The notes under the pieces are model-generated. The model was given only the letters and a program-made list of their open reading frames with translations. It had not been told where the DNA came from and searched no databases. This document shows positions 8,969-17,164 of a stretch of DNA of 64,000 nt, piece by piece (the first letter of the stretch is position 1; each line of letters begins with the position of its first letter). The DNA comes from an uncultured Paracoccaceae bacterium (GTDB lineage Bacteria; Pseudomonadota; Alphaproteobacteria; Rhodobacterales; Rhodobacteraceae): NCBI GenBank assembly GCA_905182105.1, contig CAJJAR010000037.1:1-64000 (forward strand). Reading direction: 5' to 3'. A program made the translations under genes and the position numbers.

Positions 8969-9889
8969 ATGTCCTATTTGAATAACATACGTACCTTTGT
9001 AAGGGTTTACGAGCTTGGAAGCATGTCTGCGGCAGGCCGCGATTTACGCATTTCACCCGCTGTCACGTCATCACGTATTTCGCAGCTCGAAGAACATCTT
9101 AGCGTTCGCTTGTTCCAACGCACAACACGCAGTTTAACACCCACAGAGCAGGGCAAGGCGTTTTACAGTGGTGCCTGTGAAATTTTGGAATCTGTAGACA
9201 GTGCAGAAGCGCAGGTGGTCAACATCACCGATAACCCCAAAGGGTCGCTTTATGTCGCGGCACCTTTTGGTGTTGGACGCCGTCTAATCGCACCGCAAGT
9301 GCCTGCATTTATCGCTGAATATCCTGAGGTGAAAATTCGCCTTCGTCTTACGGATCGTAAAGTTGATTTGACGACTGAAGGGCTGGATCTTGCCTTCTTC
9401 CTTGGACAACCAGAGGACAGCAACCTTCGTATTCGTAAAATTTCTGATGTTGAACGCGTTTTATGCGCATCCCCAGAATACATCGCAGCACGTGGCAATC
9501 CGGCGTCGGGAACGGAATTGGTCGCTGATAAACATGAATGCTTGAATTTGCGTTTCCCAGGTGCGACAGAATTTGAATGGCGTCTTCAAACCGATGACGG
9601 TGCAAAAAAATTCCGCGTCACTGGCCGTTATGAATCAGATGATGGGGATGTACTGACGGAGTGGGCCTTGGGTGGGAATGGCATTGTGATGAAGCCAATC
9701 TTTGAGGTAGCGGATCATTTGAATGCTGGGCGTCTTATCCCAGTTGCCAGTCAAACACCGCCAACACCTATTCAAATGGCCTGTCTGTTTACACATCGCA
9801 AACGGCAAGATCCTAAAACCAGATTGTTTATGGATTTTGTAATTGAACGGATTTCAAAAGCAGTGCGCTATCGCACCAGCGGTTCTTAA
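8969..9889 (+). CDS. LysR-family transcriptional regulator of the urate cluster
   Basis: 306 residues from the ATG at 8969 (MSYLNNIRTFV). The ORF-track extension upstream runs antisense into puuD and is discarded, and an ATG at 8939 is possible. The N-terminal winged HTH covers about residues 1-60 (SMSAAGRDLRISPAVTSSRISQLEEHL), followed by a periplasmic-binding-protein-like effector domain. It lies divergent to puuD and tail-to-tail with uraH (4-bp overlap), a typical place for a LysR activator of urate genes. The inducer is not readable from sequence. A purine or ureide is the obvious guess. Confidence 0.85.
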   Translation: MSYLNNIRTFVRVYELGSMSAAGRDLRISPAVTSSRISQLEEHLSVRLFQRTTRSLTPTEQGKAFYSGACEILESVDSAEAQVVNITDNPKGSLYVAAPFGVGRRLIAPQVPAFIAEYPEVKIRLRLTDRKVDLTTEGLDLAFFLGQPEDSNLRIRKISDVERVLCASPEYIAARGNPASGTELVADKHECLNLRFPGATEFEWRLQTDDGAKKFRVTGRYESDDGDVLTEWALGGNGIVMKPIFEVADHLNAGRLIPVASQTPPTPIQMACLFTHRKRQDPKTRLFMDFVIERISKAVRYRTSGS

Positions 9890-10239
9890 CTACCGCGGTA
9901 GGTCGAATACCCAAACGGCGAAAGCAACAAAGGCACGTGATAATGTGCTGCTTCAGACATGCCAAAACGAATTGGAACAACGTTTAGAAAACGTGGTTCT
10001 TCAGGTGGTGTGCCGATCGCGTCAAGGTACCCGCCAGCATGAAACACCAACTCGTATGTCCCTATTTCGAATTCCTCTACAGGTAAAATTTGCCCGTTGG
10101 TGCGACCGTCATCATTTGTTAATAATGTTTTCAGGTGCTTGCGTGTCTCACCATCGATTTTGAAAAGTTCGATTTTTAGACCCTGTGCAGGGCAACCACG
10201 TGCCGTGTCCAAAACATGCGTCGTCAAATATCCGGCCAT
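9886..10239 (-). CDS. uraH: 5-hydroxyisourate hydrolase
   Basis: 117 residues, full length for the transthyretin-like family. It hydrolyses 5-hydroxyisourate (the PuuD product) to OHCU. The family marks are the N-terminal THVLDTARGCPAQG, the internal AHYHVPLLLSPFGYSTYRGS, and the invariant C-terminal YRGS. GAGGAG 8 nt upstream of the ATG supports the start. It is divergent from the puuE-uraD fusion, so the intergenic region at 10240-10399 probably carries both promoters. It overlaps the LysR gene tail-to-tail by 4 bp. Confidence 0.95.
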   Translation of the reverse strand: MAGYLTTHVLDTARGCPAQGLKIELFKIDGETRKHLKTLLTNDDGRTNGQILPVEEFEIGTYELVFHAGGYLDAIGTPPEEPRFLNVVPIRFGMSEAAHYHVPLLLSPFGYSTYRGS

Positions 10240-10399
10240 TGGTGCAGCTCCTCGTTTTCATCTAGTATATAGACAGACCGCGCACCGCATGGAAACCTAT
10301 GGTGCAACAACCCAGTCAAAAGACTGCTTATTGTTTTTATTGAAAAACAGGGCGATTATATTGGAATATGGGTACCCAAACCCTGAGAGGATGAATTGA
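10240..10399. promoter_or_regulatory. Divergent promoter region uraH / puuE-uraD
   Basis: 160 bp lie between the divergent starts of uraH and the puuE-uraD gene, with no credible ORF. It is the natural site for co-regulation of the two halves of the urate pathway by the adjacent LysR protein. GAGAGG at 10385-10390 is the ribosome binding site for the GTG at 10400. Confidence 0.4.
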
Positions 10400-11812
10400 G
10401 TGAACCGCTATCCCCGTGACATGAGTGGCCATGGTGCCAATCCACCCGCTGCAAATTGGCCAAACGGCGCAAAGATCGCAGTACAAATTGTGCTGAATTA
10501 CGAAGAAGGCGGCGAAAACAACATCCTTCACGGTGATGCCGCCTCTGAGGCTTTCTTGTCAGAGATCACAGGTGCTCAGCCATGGTTTGGTCAGCGTCAC
10601 TGGAACATGGAAACTCTGTACGAATACGGTTCTCGCGCAGGGTTCTGGCGCCTCCACAGGATGCTCAGCGACTTACCAATTACAGTCTACGGGGTGGCAA
10701 CAGCATTAGCCCGCGCACCACAGCAAGTTGCAGCGATGAAATCTTCAGGTTGGGAAATCGCCAGCCACGGCCTTAAATGGGTCGAACATAAAGACATGGG
10801 CGAAGAAGAAGAACGCACCCAAATCGCCGACGCCATTCGCCTGCACACCGAAGTTGTTGGGGAAGCTCCACAAGGTTGGTACACAGGGCGTTGTTCCAAC
10901 AACACTGTGCGCCTGACAGCGGAAACGGGCCAGTTCGCATATGTCGCGGACAGCTATGCTGATGATCTGCCGTACTGGTCGAAAGAGGGCGGCGTCGATC
11001 AATTAATTGTTCCCTATACTATGGACTGCAACGACATGCGCTTTAGCATCCAAGCAGGTTTTACCAACGGCGATCAGTTTGAATCCTATCTTAAGGATAG
11101 CTTTGATTTTCTGTATGAAGAGGGTGAAGCTGGCGTACCGAAGATGTTATCAATTGGATTGCATTGTCGCATCATGGGCCGTCCGGGGCGCGCAGCTGCA
11201 TTGCGTCGTGTCATTGAATATATGAAATCACATAAGGGTGTTTGGTTCGCCACGCGCCTTGAAATTGCACAACATTGGGCAAAGGAAAATCCAGCCATGA
11301 CCACCGCCCCCGCGTCTCAAATGACTCGCGAAAAGTTCGTATCCGAATTTGGTGGCATCTTTGAACACAGCGCGTGGATTGCTGAAGGTGCGTTTGATCT
11401 GGAACTGGGTCCAACACATGACAATGCCCAAGGGGTTCATCAGGCGCTGGCACGTGTATTCCGGTCTGCTACCGAAGAACAGCGTTTGGGCGTTCTGACT
11501 GCGCACCCTGATTTGGCTGGTAAACTGGCTGCAGCGAAACGTTTGACCGCTGAATCCACAGCTGAACAGGCCGCCGCTGGTTTGAATGCGCTGACCGCTG
11601 AAGAACACGCCAGCTTTACCGATTTGAACAATGCCTACACCACCAAATTTGGTTTCCCGTTCATTATCGCTGTCCGTGACAATACCAAGACCACCATCAT
11701 GGCTGCCTTTAAGCGACGGATTAGCAATGACCGTGATGTGGAGTTTTCTGAGGCATGCAAACAGGTCGAACGCATCGCAGAGCTGCGCCTGATCGAAAAG
11801 TTCGAAGCATGA
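10400..11812 (+). CDS. puuE: Fused allantoinase (PuuE type) and OHCU decarboxylase
   Basis: 470 residues with two domains. Residues 1 to about 300 form a polysaccharide-deacetylase-like allantoinase (NYEEGGENNILHGD, GWEIASHGLKWV, GWYTGRCSNNTVRL, GLHCRIMGRPGR). Residues from about 310 to 470 form an OHCU decarboxylase domain (FGGIFEHSAWIAE, LTAHPDLAGKLA, LNNAYTTKFGFPFIIAVR). The second makes S-allantoin from OHCU and the first opens allantoin to allantoate, so one protein performs consecutive steps. It starts at a GTG with GAGAGG 9 nt upstream. The stop overlaps allA in ATGA. Such fusions are known in other proteobacteria. Confidence 0.93.
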   Translation: MNRYPRDMSGHGANPPAANWPNGAKIAVQIVLNYEEGGENNILHGDAASEAFLSEITGAQPWFGQRHWNMETLYEYGSRAGFWRLHRMLSDLPITVYGVATALARAPQQVAAMKSSGWEIASHGLKWVEHKDMGEEEERTQIADAIRLHTEVVGEAPQGWYTGRCSNNTVRLTAETGQFAYVADSYADDLPYWSKEGGVDQLIVPYTMDCNDMRFSIQAGFTNGDQFESYLKDSFDFLYEEGEAGVPKMLSIGLHCRIMGRPGRAAALRRVIEYMKSHKGVWFATRLEIAQHWAKENPAMTTAPASQMTREKFVSEFGGIFEHSAWIAEGAFDLELGPTHDNAQGVHQALARVFRSATEEQRLGVLTAHPDLAGKLAAAKRLTAESTAEQAAAGLNALTAEEHASFTDLNNAYTTKFGFPFIIAVRDNTKTTIMAAFKRRISNDRDVEFSEACKQVERIAELRLIEKFEA

Positions 11813-12294
11813 GTATTACATTGAAGCTAGAGCCACTTACATGTGCAGAATTTGCGCCCTTTGGTGATGTTTTAGAGGTTGCGGGTGACCCTGACAAAGT
11901 CATCAACGCAGGCATGTGTGGCCGTTATCACGATCGCGCAAATATCGAATGTGATGGTGGTGCTGCTGGGATCAGCCTGTTCAAATCAGAGGCCCGCAGT
12001 TTGCCTATTAACCTAGATATGATGGAACGGCACCCTGACGGAAGCCAGGCGTTTCTACCGATGAGCTTGGACCCATTCATCGTGGTGGTTGCGCCTGATG
12101 ACAACGGAAAACCGGGTCAGCCAAGGGCGTTTATTACGACCGTGGGGCAAGGCGTGAACTATGCGAAAAACACGTGGCACGGCGTCCTAACCCCGTTACA
12201 CGATCCAGGCCTGTTCGCGGTTATAGATCGAATCGGGGAGGGGCCAAACCTGCAAGAGCACTGGTTTGAAACCCCGTTTCTGATCGAAAGCTAA
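11809..12294 (+). CDS. allA: Ureidoglycolate lyase
   Basis: 161 residues from the ATG at 11809, which overlaps the upstream stop (ATGA). The ORF-track start at 11755 is inside puuE. It releases urea and glyoxylate from ureidoglycolate. The cupin-like AllA fold is recognised from LTCAEFAPFGDVLE near the N-terminus, FLPMSLDPFIVVVAP, and the C-terminal NYAKNTWHGVLTPL with the conserved WH. It ends 4 bp from the convergent allE, which supplies its substrate. Confidence 0.92.
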   Translation: MSITLKLEPLTCAEFAPFGDVLEVAGDPDKVINAGMCGRYHDRANIECDGGAAGISLFKSEARSLPINLDMMERHPDGSQAFLPMSLDPFIVVVAPDDNGKPGQPRAFITTVGQGVNYAKNTWHGVLTPLHDPGLFAVIDRIGEGPNLQEHWFETPFLIES

Positions 12295-12297
12295 GTC

Positions 12298-13116
12298 CTA
12301 GCGTAGTTTCATGTGGCGGTTCACATCTTTGTACAAAAGATAGCGGAACCGTCCAGGGCCACCCGCATAACAGGCTTGTGGGCAGAAGGCGCGCAGCCAC
12401 ATGTAATCGCCTGCTTCGACCTCAACCCAGTCGCTGTTCAGGCGGTAGGCTGCTTTACCTTCAAGCACATAAAGCCCATGCTCCATAACATGGGTTTCTA
12501 GAAACGGGATCACACCACCCGGTTCAAAGGTCACGATGTTGACGTGCATGTCGTGGCGCAGATCTGTTGGTTCCACAAAACGTGTAGTCGCCCAACGTCC
12601 TTCGGTATCTGGCATAACGTTCGGGGCGACATCTTGTTCGTTGGTGATAATAACTTCTGGGTAGGGCAGGCCCTCAACTGGCTCGTATGCTTTGCGAATC
12701 CAGTGGAAACGCAATATTTCATCGGTCGCGTTGTGCAACGTCCAATCCGTGGCAGGGGGTAAAAATGCGTATCCACCTTCGGTAAGCGTATGTATCTTGC
12801 CATCAACGGTTAGGCTGGCACTTCCCTCGACAACAAACAATACACCCTCTGCCCCTTCATCCAGTTCGGGACGGTCAGATCCGCCTCCAGGTGATACTTC
12901 CATGATGTATTGTGAAAATGTCTCGGCGAAACCGCTTAGGGGGCGGGCAATTACCCAAAGGCGTGTTTTCTCCCAGAATGGCAAGAAACTGGTGACAATG
13001 TCGCGCATCGTGCCTTTGGGGATGACAGCGTAGGCATCGGTGAAAACAGCGCGGTCCGTCAGCAGTTGATCTTGGCCCGGGTGGCCCCCTTTGGGTGCGT
13101 AATACTTTGGCGACAT
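12298..13116 (-). CDS. allE: (S)-ureidoglycine aminohydrolase, bicupin
   Basis: 272 residues from the ATG at 13116, which has TGAGG about 6 nt upstream. The ORF track begins 52 codons too early. Two cupin domains span roughly residues 60-130 (FVVEGSASLTVDGKIHTLTEGGYAFLPP) and 180-260 (FEPGGVIPFLETHVMEHGLYVLEGKA). The second carries the His/Glu/His metal ligands. It removes ammonia from ureidoglycine to give ureidoglycolate for AllA. Allantoate amidohydrolase, which makes ureidoglycine, is not in the window. The gene is divergent from the hydroxycinnamate operon. Confidence 0.92.
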   Translation of the reverse strand: MSPKYYAPKGGHPGQDQLLTDRAVFTDAYAVIPKGTMRDIVTSFLPFWEKTRLWVIARPLSGFAETFSQYIMEVSPGGGSDRPELDEGAEGVLFVVEGSASLTVDGKIHTLTEGGYAFLPPATDWTLHNATDEILRFHWIRKAYEPVEGLPYPEVIITNEQDVAPNVMPDTEGRWATTRFVEPTDLRHDMHVNIVTFEPGGVIPFLETHVMEHGLYVLEGKAAYRLNSDWVEVEAGDYMWLRAFCPQACYAGGPGRFRYLLYKDVNRHMKLR

Positions 13117-13202
13117 GAAAAACCTCAATTTGTGTTGTTCTATGTTGGGGCGCTGTCCGCTTAATATCCACCCGCAATCGAACGAAGGCACTGTTCGTGT
13201 GG

Positions 13203-13217
13203 ATTTGATAATCAAAT
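13203..13217. promoter_or_regulatory. 15-bp palindrome ATTTGAT-A-ATCAAAT
   Basis: This is a perfect inverted repeat with a single central base, in the divergent allE / SDR intergenic region about 85 bp upstream of the SDR start. It resembles a dimer operator. The half-site TTGAT is FNR-like but the spacing (1 instead of 4) is wrong for FNR. It could be a second site for the operon's MarR protein or serve allE. Confidence 0.45.
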
Positions 13218-13261
13218 GTCCGAAACGATGGGTAAAAAGAAGACTATACAATCCACAGATA

Positions 13262-13282
13262 TTAGTTATCAATTATAACTAA
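13262..13282. promoter_or_regulatory. Palindromic operator TTAGTTAT-N5-ATAACTAA, likely MarR site
   Basis: Two exactly complementary 8-bp half-sites are separated by CAATT. It lies 20 bp upstream of the SDR start codon and just before its ribosome binding site AAGGAG, the normal position for a repressor operator at or after the transcription start. The operon encodes a MarR-family protein, and MarR repressors typically bind AT-rich palindromes of about this length. Autoregulation, with relief by a CoA-thioester or free phenolic acid, is inferred. Confidence 0.65.
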
Positions 13283-13302
13283 ATATCTAAGGAGTGCGGT
13301 AC

Positions 13303-14067
13303 ATGGAAATTTCAGGACAAATGGCATTGGTCAGCGGCGGCGGCAGCGGACTGGGAGCCGCAACTGCACGCCATCTCACCAGCTTGGGCGCTAAGGTTGC
13401 TATTCTTGATTTTGATATCACTCGTGCACAAGCTGTTGCTGAAGAAATTGGTGGCGTGGCTGTTCAAGCAGATGTTGGCGATGAAGAAGCAGTAAACGCA
13501 GCTATGCAAAGCGCGTCTGAGCAACTCGGCGATGTCGCACGAATTGCGGTAAACTGCGCAGGCGTTGGCTTAGCGGCCCGCATTGTTGGACGCGAGGGCA
13601 AGTTGTCCTTTGACGTTTTTGAAAAGACCCTGCGCGTGAACCTATTTGGAACCTATAATGTAATGAGCCATGCCGCTAGGCGTATGGCTGAACTTGAGCC
13701 ACTTGATGACAACGAGCGTGGGGTGATCATCAATACCGCTTCCGTTGCCTATGAGGATGGCCAGTTGGGCCAAGCAGCCTATGCCGCATCCAAAGGTGCA
13801 ATTGCATCAATGTGTTTGCCAGCCGCGCGTGAGCTGGCCCAATCGGGTGTCCGTGTCATGGCTATCGCACCTGGACTGTTTCAGACCCCAATGATGGAAG
13901 GGCTGCCCCCAGAAGTAACATCAAAGATCACATCGAACATTCCGTTTCCTGCCCGTCTGGGTGCGCCCGAAGAATACGCGTTGTTGGCCGTACAAATCGT
14001 AAATAACAGGTTCCTGAATGGCACCACAATTAGGTTGGACGGCGCTGTACGCCTACCACCACGTTAA
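13303..14067 (+). CDS. SDR family 3-hydroxyacyl-CoA dehydrogenase-like protein
   Basis: 254 residues from the ATG at 13303, 8 nt after AAGGAG. It is a Rossmann-fold short-chain dehydrogenase: cofactor motif SGGGSGLGAATARHL, the NCAGV segment, catalytic Ser in NTASVAYEDG and YAASKGA for Tyr-x-x-x-Lys. The PGLFQTPMMEGLP segment resembles 3-hydroxyacyl-CoA dehydrogenase type 2 (HSD10-like) enzymes. As the first gene of the operon it would oxidise the 3-hydroxy-arylpropionyl-CoA made by the crotonase. The product is a 3-ketoacyl-CoA, so this gene points to beta-oxidative side-chain removal. The exact substrate is inference. Confidence 0.88.
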   Translation: MEISGQMALVSGGGSGLGAATARHLTSLGAKVAILDFDITRAQAVAEEIGGVAVQADVGDEEAVNAAMQSASEQLGDVARIAVNCAGVGLAARIVGREGKLSFDVFEKTLRVNLFGTYNVMSHAARRMAELEPLDDNERGVIINTASVAYEDGQLGQAAYAASKGAIASMCLPAARELAQSGVRVMAIAPGLFQTPMMEGLPPEVTSKITSNIPFPARLGAPEEYALLAVQIVNNRFLNGTTIRLDGAVRLPPR

Positions 14068-14076
14068 AGGAACGAT

Positions 14077-14844
14077 ATGCCAGAACCTATGCTAAAAATT
14101 TCTGTCGAGGGCACCATTGCAACCCTAACGATAAACCGACCCGACAAACGTAACGCTATGTGTGAAGCACTTTTGGATGACTTGGACGCATTCTTTTCTA
14201 ACCCTCCAAAACAGGTACGCGTTGTCATTCTAACAGGAACTGCAGGCCACTATTGTTCGGGTCTGGATCTGTCAGAACACGTCCATCGTTCAGCCGAGGA
14301 GAACCTACATCACTCCCGTGCATGGCATGGCGTGATGGAGAAAATACAGTTTGGCGGCTTGGCAGTTGTCTCAGCAATGTTCGGTGCCGTTATCGGTGGT
14401 GGGCTTGAGATAGCAGCAGCCACCCATGTGCGCATTGCAGAACCTTCAACTATCTTTCAACTGCCTGAAGGGCGCCGCGGTATCTTTGTTGGCGGTGGTG
14501 CCACCGCTCGCGTTGGACGCCTGATTGGTGCCGAACGCATGACTGAGATGATGCTGACTGGTCGCAAATATAATGCAGATGAAGGGTTGGCCTTGGGCCT
14601 CACTCATTACTCAGTTGGTGAAGGTGAAGCATTGGAACTAGCGCAGCAATTGGCTGACAAGATTTCTCGCAATGCCCCCCTGTCAAATTACATGATGATC
14701 CAATCGATTTCACGGATCAACGATATGTCTCAAAGCGATGGTTTGTTCACAGAATCTTTGGTCGCGGCGATGTCTCAAACAACACCCGACGCTGAAGAGG
14801 GGTTAAAGGCCTTTCTTGAAAAACGCGCGCCAAAGTTCCGGTGA
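14077..14844 (+). CDS. Enoyl-CoA hydratase/crotonase, probable hydroxycinnamoyl-CoA hydratase
   Basis: 255 residues of the crotonase fold. Oxyanion-hole segments are HYCSGLDL and GAVIGGGLEIA, and a candidate catalytic Glu lies in LPEGRRGIFVGGG. It follows the SDR gene by 9 bp and precedes the MarR gene by 4 bp. Given the feruloyl-CoA-synthase-like ligase in the same operon, hydration of a hydroxycinnamoyl-CoA is likely. Whether it also performs the retro-aldol lyase step of Ech-type enzymes cannot be told from sequence. The SDR neighbour argues for simple hydration. Confidence 0.85.
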   Translation: MPEPMLKISVEGTIATLTINRPDKRNAMCEALLDDLDAFFSNPPKQVRVVILTGTAGHYCSGLDLSEHVHRSAEENLHHSRAWHGVMEKIQFGGLAVVSAMFGAVIGGGLEIAAATHVRIAEPSTIFQLPEGRRGIFVGGGATARVGRLIGAERMTEMMLTGRKYNADEGLALGLTHYSVGEGEALELAQQLADKISRNAPLSNYMMIQSISRINDMSQSDGLFTESLVAAMSQTTPDAEEGLKAFLEKRAPKFR

Positions 14845-14848
14845 TGTG

Positions 14849-15337
14849 ATGGGTAAAGCGGTCTCCAAAAAGGGTGAACAGCCCAGTGTCGATAAGACAA
14901 ACTTTGAGACTCTCAATGGATTCACGGGCTATCATCTGAAACGGGCTACCAACCTGATGATGTCTGATTTGAACGCAACGTTGAAACCGTTTGAGTTGCG
15001 CCTCTTATCCTACACGGCACTGGTTTTGATCGTTGATAACCCGAGCATTAGAATGTCGCAATTGGCGGCGGCGATGGATGTTGAACGTCCGAATATGGTT
15101 GTGATTGTTGATGCGCTGGAAAGCCGTGAACTGATCAGCCGCCAACGTCTTGAAACTGACCGCCGCGCCTATGCTTTGAACATTACGCTGGCTGGACGAC
15201 GCTTGTATGAAAAAGCAACCGTGGCGGTGCACGCACACGAAGAACGCCTAACGCGCCAACTTGATGCAAAGACCCGTGACAAAGTTATTGAAGCTATGAA
15301 ATTGATCCTGAAAATCGGGGGCGTTGCAGATACATGA
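14849..15337 (+). CDS. MarR-family transcriptional regulator
   Basis: 162 residues from the ATG at 14849, four bases after the crotonase stop. The ORF-track start at 14816 is inside the upstream gene. Winged HTH of the MarR type: RLLSYTALVLIVDNPSIRMSQLAAAMDVERPNMVVIVDALESRELI, followed by the wing RLETDRRAYALNITLAGRR. Long helices at both ends give the dimer interface. Its place inside the ligase/hydratase operon is like hydroxycinnamate-responsive MarR repressors (CouR, FerR, HcaR types). The palindrome at 13262-13282 is the likely target. The stop overlaps the ligase start in ATGA. Confidence 0.88.
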   Translation: MGKAVSKKGEQPSVDKTNFETLNGFTGYHLKRATNLMMSDLNATLKPFELRLLSYTALVLIVDNPSIRMSQLAAAMDVERPNMVVIVDALESRELISRQRLETDRRAYALNITLAGRRLYEKATVAVHAHEERLTRQLDAKTRDKVIEAMKLILKIGGVADT

Positions 15338-17151
15338 AACGTACAACTGAATTTTTGAAACACGCCGTAACACGCACTGACCGTGATGATGGTACAATTC
15401 TTCTCACCTCAGATTATACATTGGGGCCTGTGACGGATCGCACTGGCGACTGGTTGCACAACTGGGCGGACAAGGCTGGTGATCGCGTTTTTATCGCTGA
15501 ACGCAGCGGTGCCGGTTGGCGAGAAGAAAGCTACACCGTAACTTTGCAAAAGGTACGTGCGATTGCCTCTTCATTACTTGCGCGTGGGATGGGGCAAGTA
15601 ACCCCTATCTTGATCATGTCCGGCAACGGGGTCGATCACGGCTTGCTCACGTTGGCTGCGCAATATGTTGGCGTTCCAACAGTTCCCGTGGCGGAACAGT
15701 ATTCACTGATCACTGGTGCACATGAGCGATTGCAACATGCCATAGAGCTAGTGCGCCCCAAGATGGCATATGTCATTGATGCCGAACAATACGCCGCCGC
15801 TATCGTCCATCCTGCCCTGAAAGGTGTGGAAATCGTTGCAACGAAAACAGGGCAGACGGGCAATGTCACGTCATTTGATAGCCTTCTGTCAGGTGACAAC
15901 AGCGTTGATGTTGATGCTGCCTTTGCATCTGTCACACCAGATACCGTTGCTAAAATCTTGATGACCAGTGGTTCCACGTCTTTACCAAAAGGCGTGCTGA
16001 CCACCCAAAAAATGATGTGCGTGAATCAAGCGCAATTGGCAGATTCGTTGCCGTTTCTACGCGCCCGTCCACCTCGCATTGTAGATTGGTTGCCATGGAA
16101 TCACGTTTTTGGTGGGTCCCACAATTTCAACATGATACTTGCGAATGGTGGCAGTTTATACATCGATGATGGTAAACCCGTTAAGGGATTGTTTGATCGT
16201 ACCCTCGAAAATCACGCGCTGATAACAGGCAATATTGTTTTCAACGTACCAATGGGTTTTTCAATGTTGCTGGAAGGTTTGCGCAAAGATGCGGATTTGC
16301 GCAAACGGTTTTTTGAAAATCTGGATATGGTGTTTTATGCAGGTGCGTCACTCCCCCAAGATGTTTGGGAAGGTTTTGAAACCCTTGCGATGGAAGTTAA
16401 GGGGGAAGTACCCCTTATGACCTCATCATGGGGCCTGACCGAAACAGCACCGGCAACGATGATCCAACAAGAACCGACCGAAAGTTCTGGCGTCATTGGA
16501 GTGCCGATGACAGGCGTGACGCTGAAACTGATCCCCGACAGCGATATGCGCTGTGAGGTCAGGGCTAAGGGACCAAACATCATGAATGGCTATTTCGAAG
16601 ACCCAGCCAAAACGGCAGCGGCCTTTGATGATGAAGGTTACTTTATTACCGATGATGCAATGGCGTTTGTTGATCCAAATGACGCGAACCGTGGAATGCG
16701 GTTTGATGGACGACTGTCTGAAGACTTCAAATTGCAGTCAGGTACATGGGTACGTGCCGCAGGCTTGCGCCTTGAAATGCTCTCAACCCTCGCACCATTT
16801 GTCGCTGATCTGGTCGTGACAGGGCAGGATCGCAATGAAATTGGCCTCATGATTTTCCCAAATCGTGAAGCAATTCAAGCAGCTGGTTACACGCTAGATG
16901 ACGACAATGGTGCCTATGTTTGCCCCAAATTGCGTGCCGATCTTGAACACCGCCTAAAGGAACGCGCGGCGGGGACCTCTGGCTCCTCAACCCATGTGGC
17001 CCGTGCCATTGTATTGGCAGAACCCCAGTCCCTTGTGGACGGGGAAATAACTGCCAAGGGCAACCTGAACTTCCGCACAGTCCTGACCCGTCGGGCTGAC
17101 TTGGTAACGCGACTGTATAACAATGATGCCGCCGGCATTGCGAAACTCTGA
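15334..17151 (+). CDS. fcs: Feruloyl-CoA synthase-like acyl-CoA ligase
   Basis: 605 residues of the adenylate-forming (ANL) superfamily, with the length and layout of the feruloyl-CoA synthase subgroup. Motifs: P-loop MTSGSTSLPKGVL, WNHVFGGSHNFN (the WLPWNHTFGG hallmark of this subgroup), the core SSWGLTETAPA, and the hinge/C-terminal FDGRLSEDFKLQSGTWV with a final catalytic Lys in ITAKGNLN. It would activate ferulate, p-coumarate or a similar aromatic acid with ATP and CoA. It starts within the MarR stop codon (ATGA). Substrate range is inferred from subgroup and operon. Confidence 0.88.
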   Translation: MKRTTEFLKHAVTRTDRDDGTILLTSDYTLGPVTDRTGDWLHNWADKAGDRVFIAERSGAGWREESYTVTLQKVRAIASSLLARGMGQVTPILIMSGNGVDHGLLTLAAQYVGVPTVPVAEQYSLITGAHERLQHAIELVRPKMAYVIDAEQYAAAIVHPALKGVEIVATKTGQTGNVTSFDSLLSGDNSVDVDAAFASVTPDTVAKILMTSGSTSLPKGVLTTQKMMCVNQAQLADSLPFLRARPPRIVDWLPWNHVFGGSHNFNMILANGGSLYIDDGKPVKGLFDRTLENHALITGNIVFNVPMGFSMLLEGLRKDADLRKRFFENLDMVFYAGASLPQDVWEGFETLAMEVKGEVPLMTSSWGLTETAPATMIQQEPTESSGVIGVPMTGVTLKLIPDSDMRCEVRAKGPNIMNGYFEDPAKTAAAFDDEGYFITDDAMAFVDPNDANRGMRFDGRLSEDFKLQSGTWVRAAGLRLEMLSTLAPFVADLVVTGQDRNEIGLMIFPNREAIQAAGYTLDDDNGAYVCPKLRADLEHRLKERAAGTSGSSTHVARAIVLAEPQSLVDGEITAKGNLNFRTVLTRRADLVTRLYNNDAAGIAKL

Positions 17152-17164
17152 AGAAAGAAAACAG

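Noticed and set aside
13203-13217. FNR box
   Set aside because: Half-sites TTGAT/ATCAA fit but the spacer is one base instead of four.
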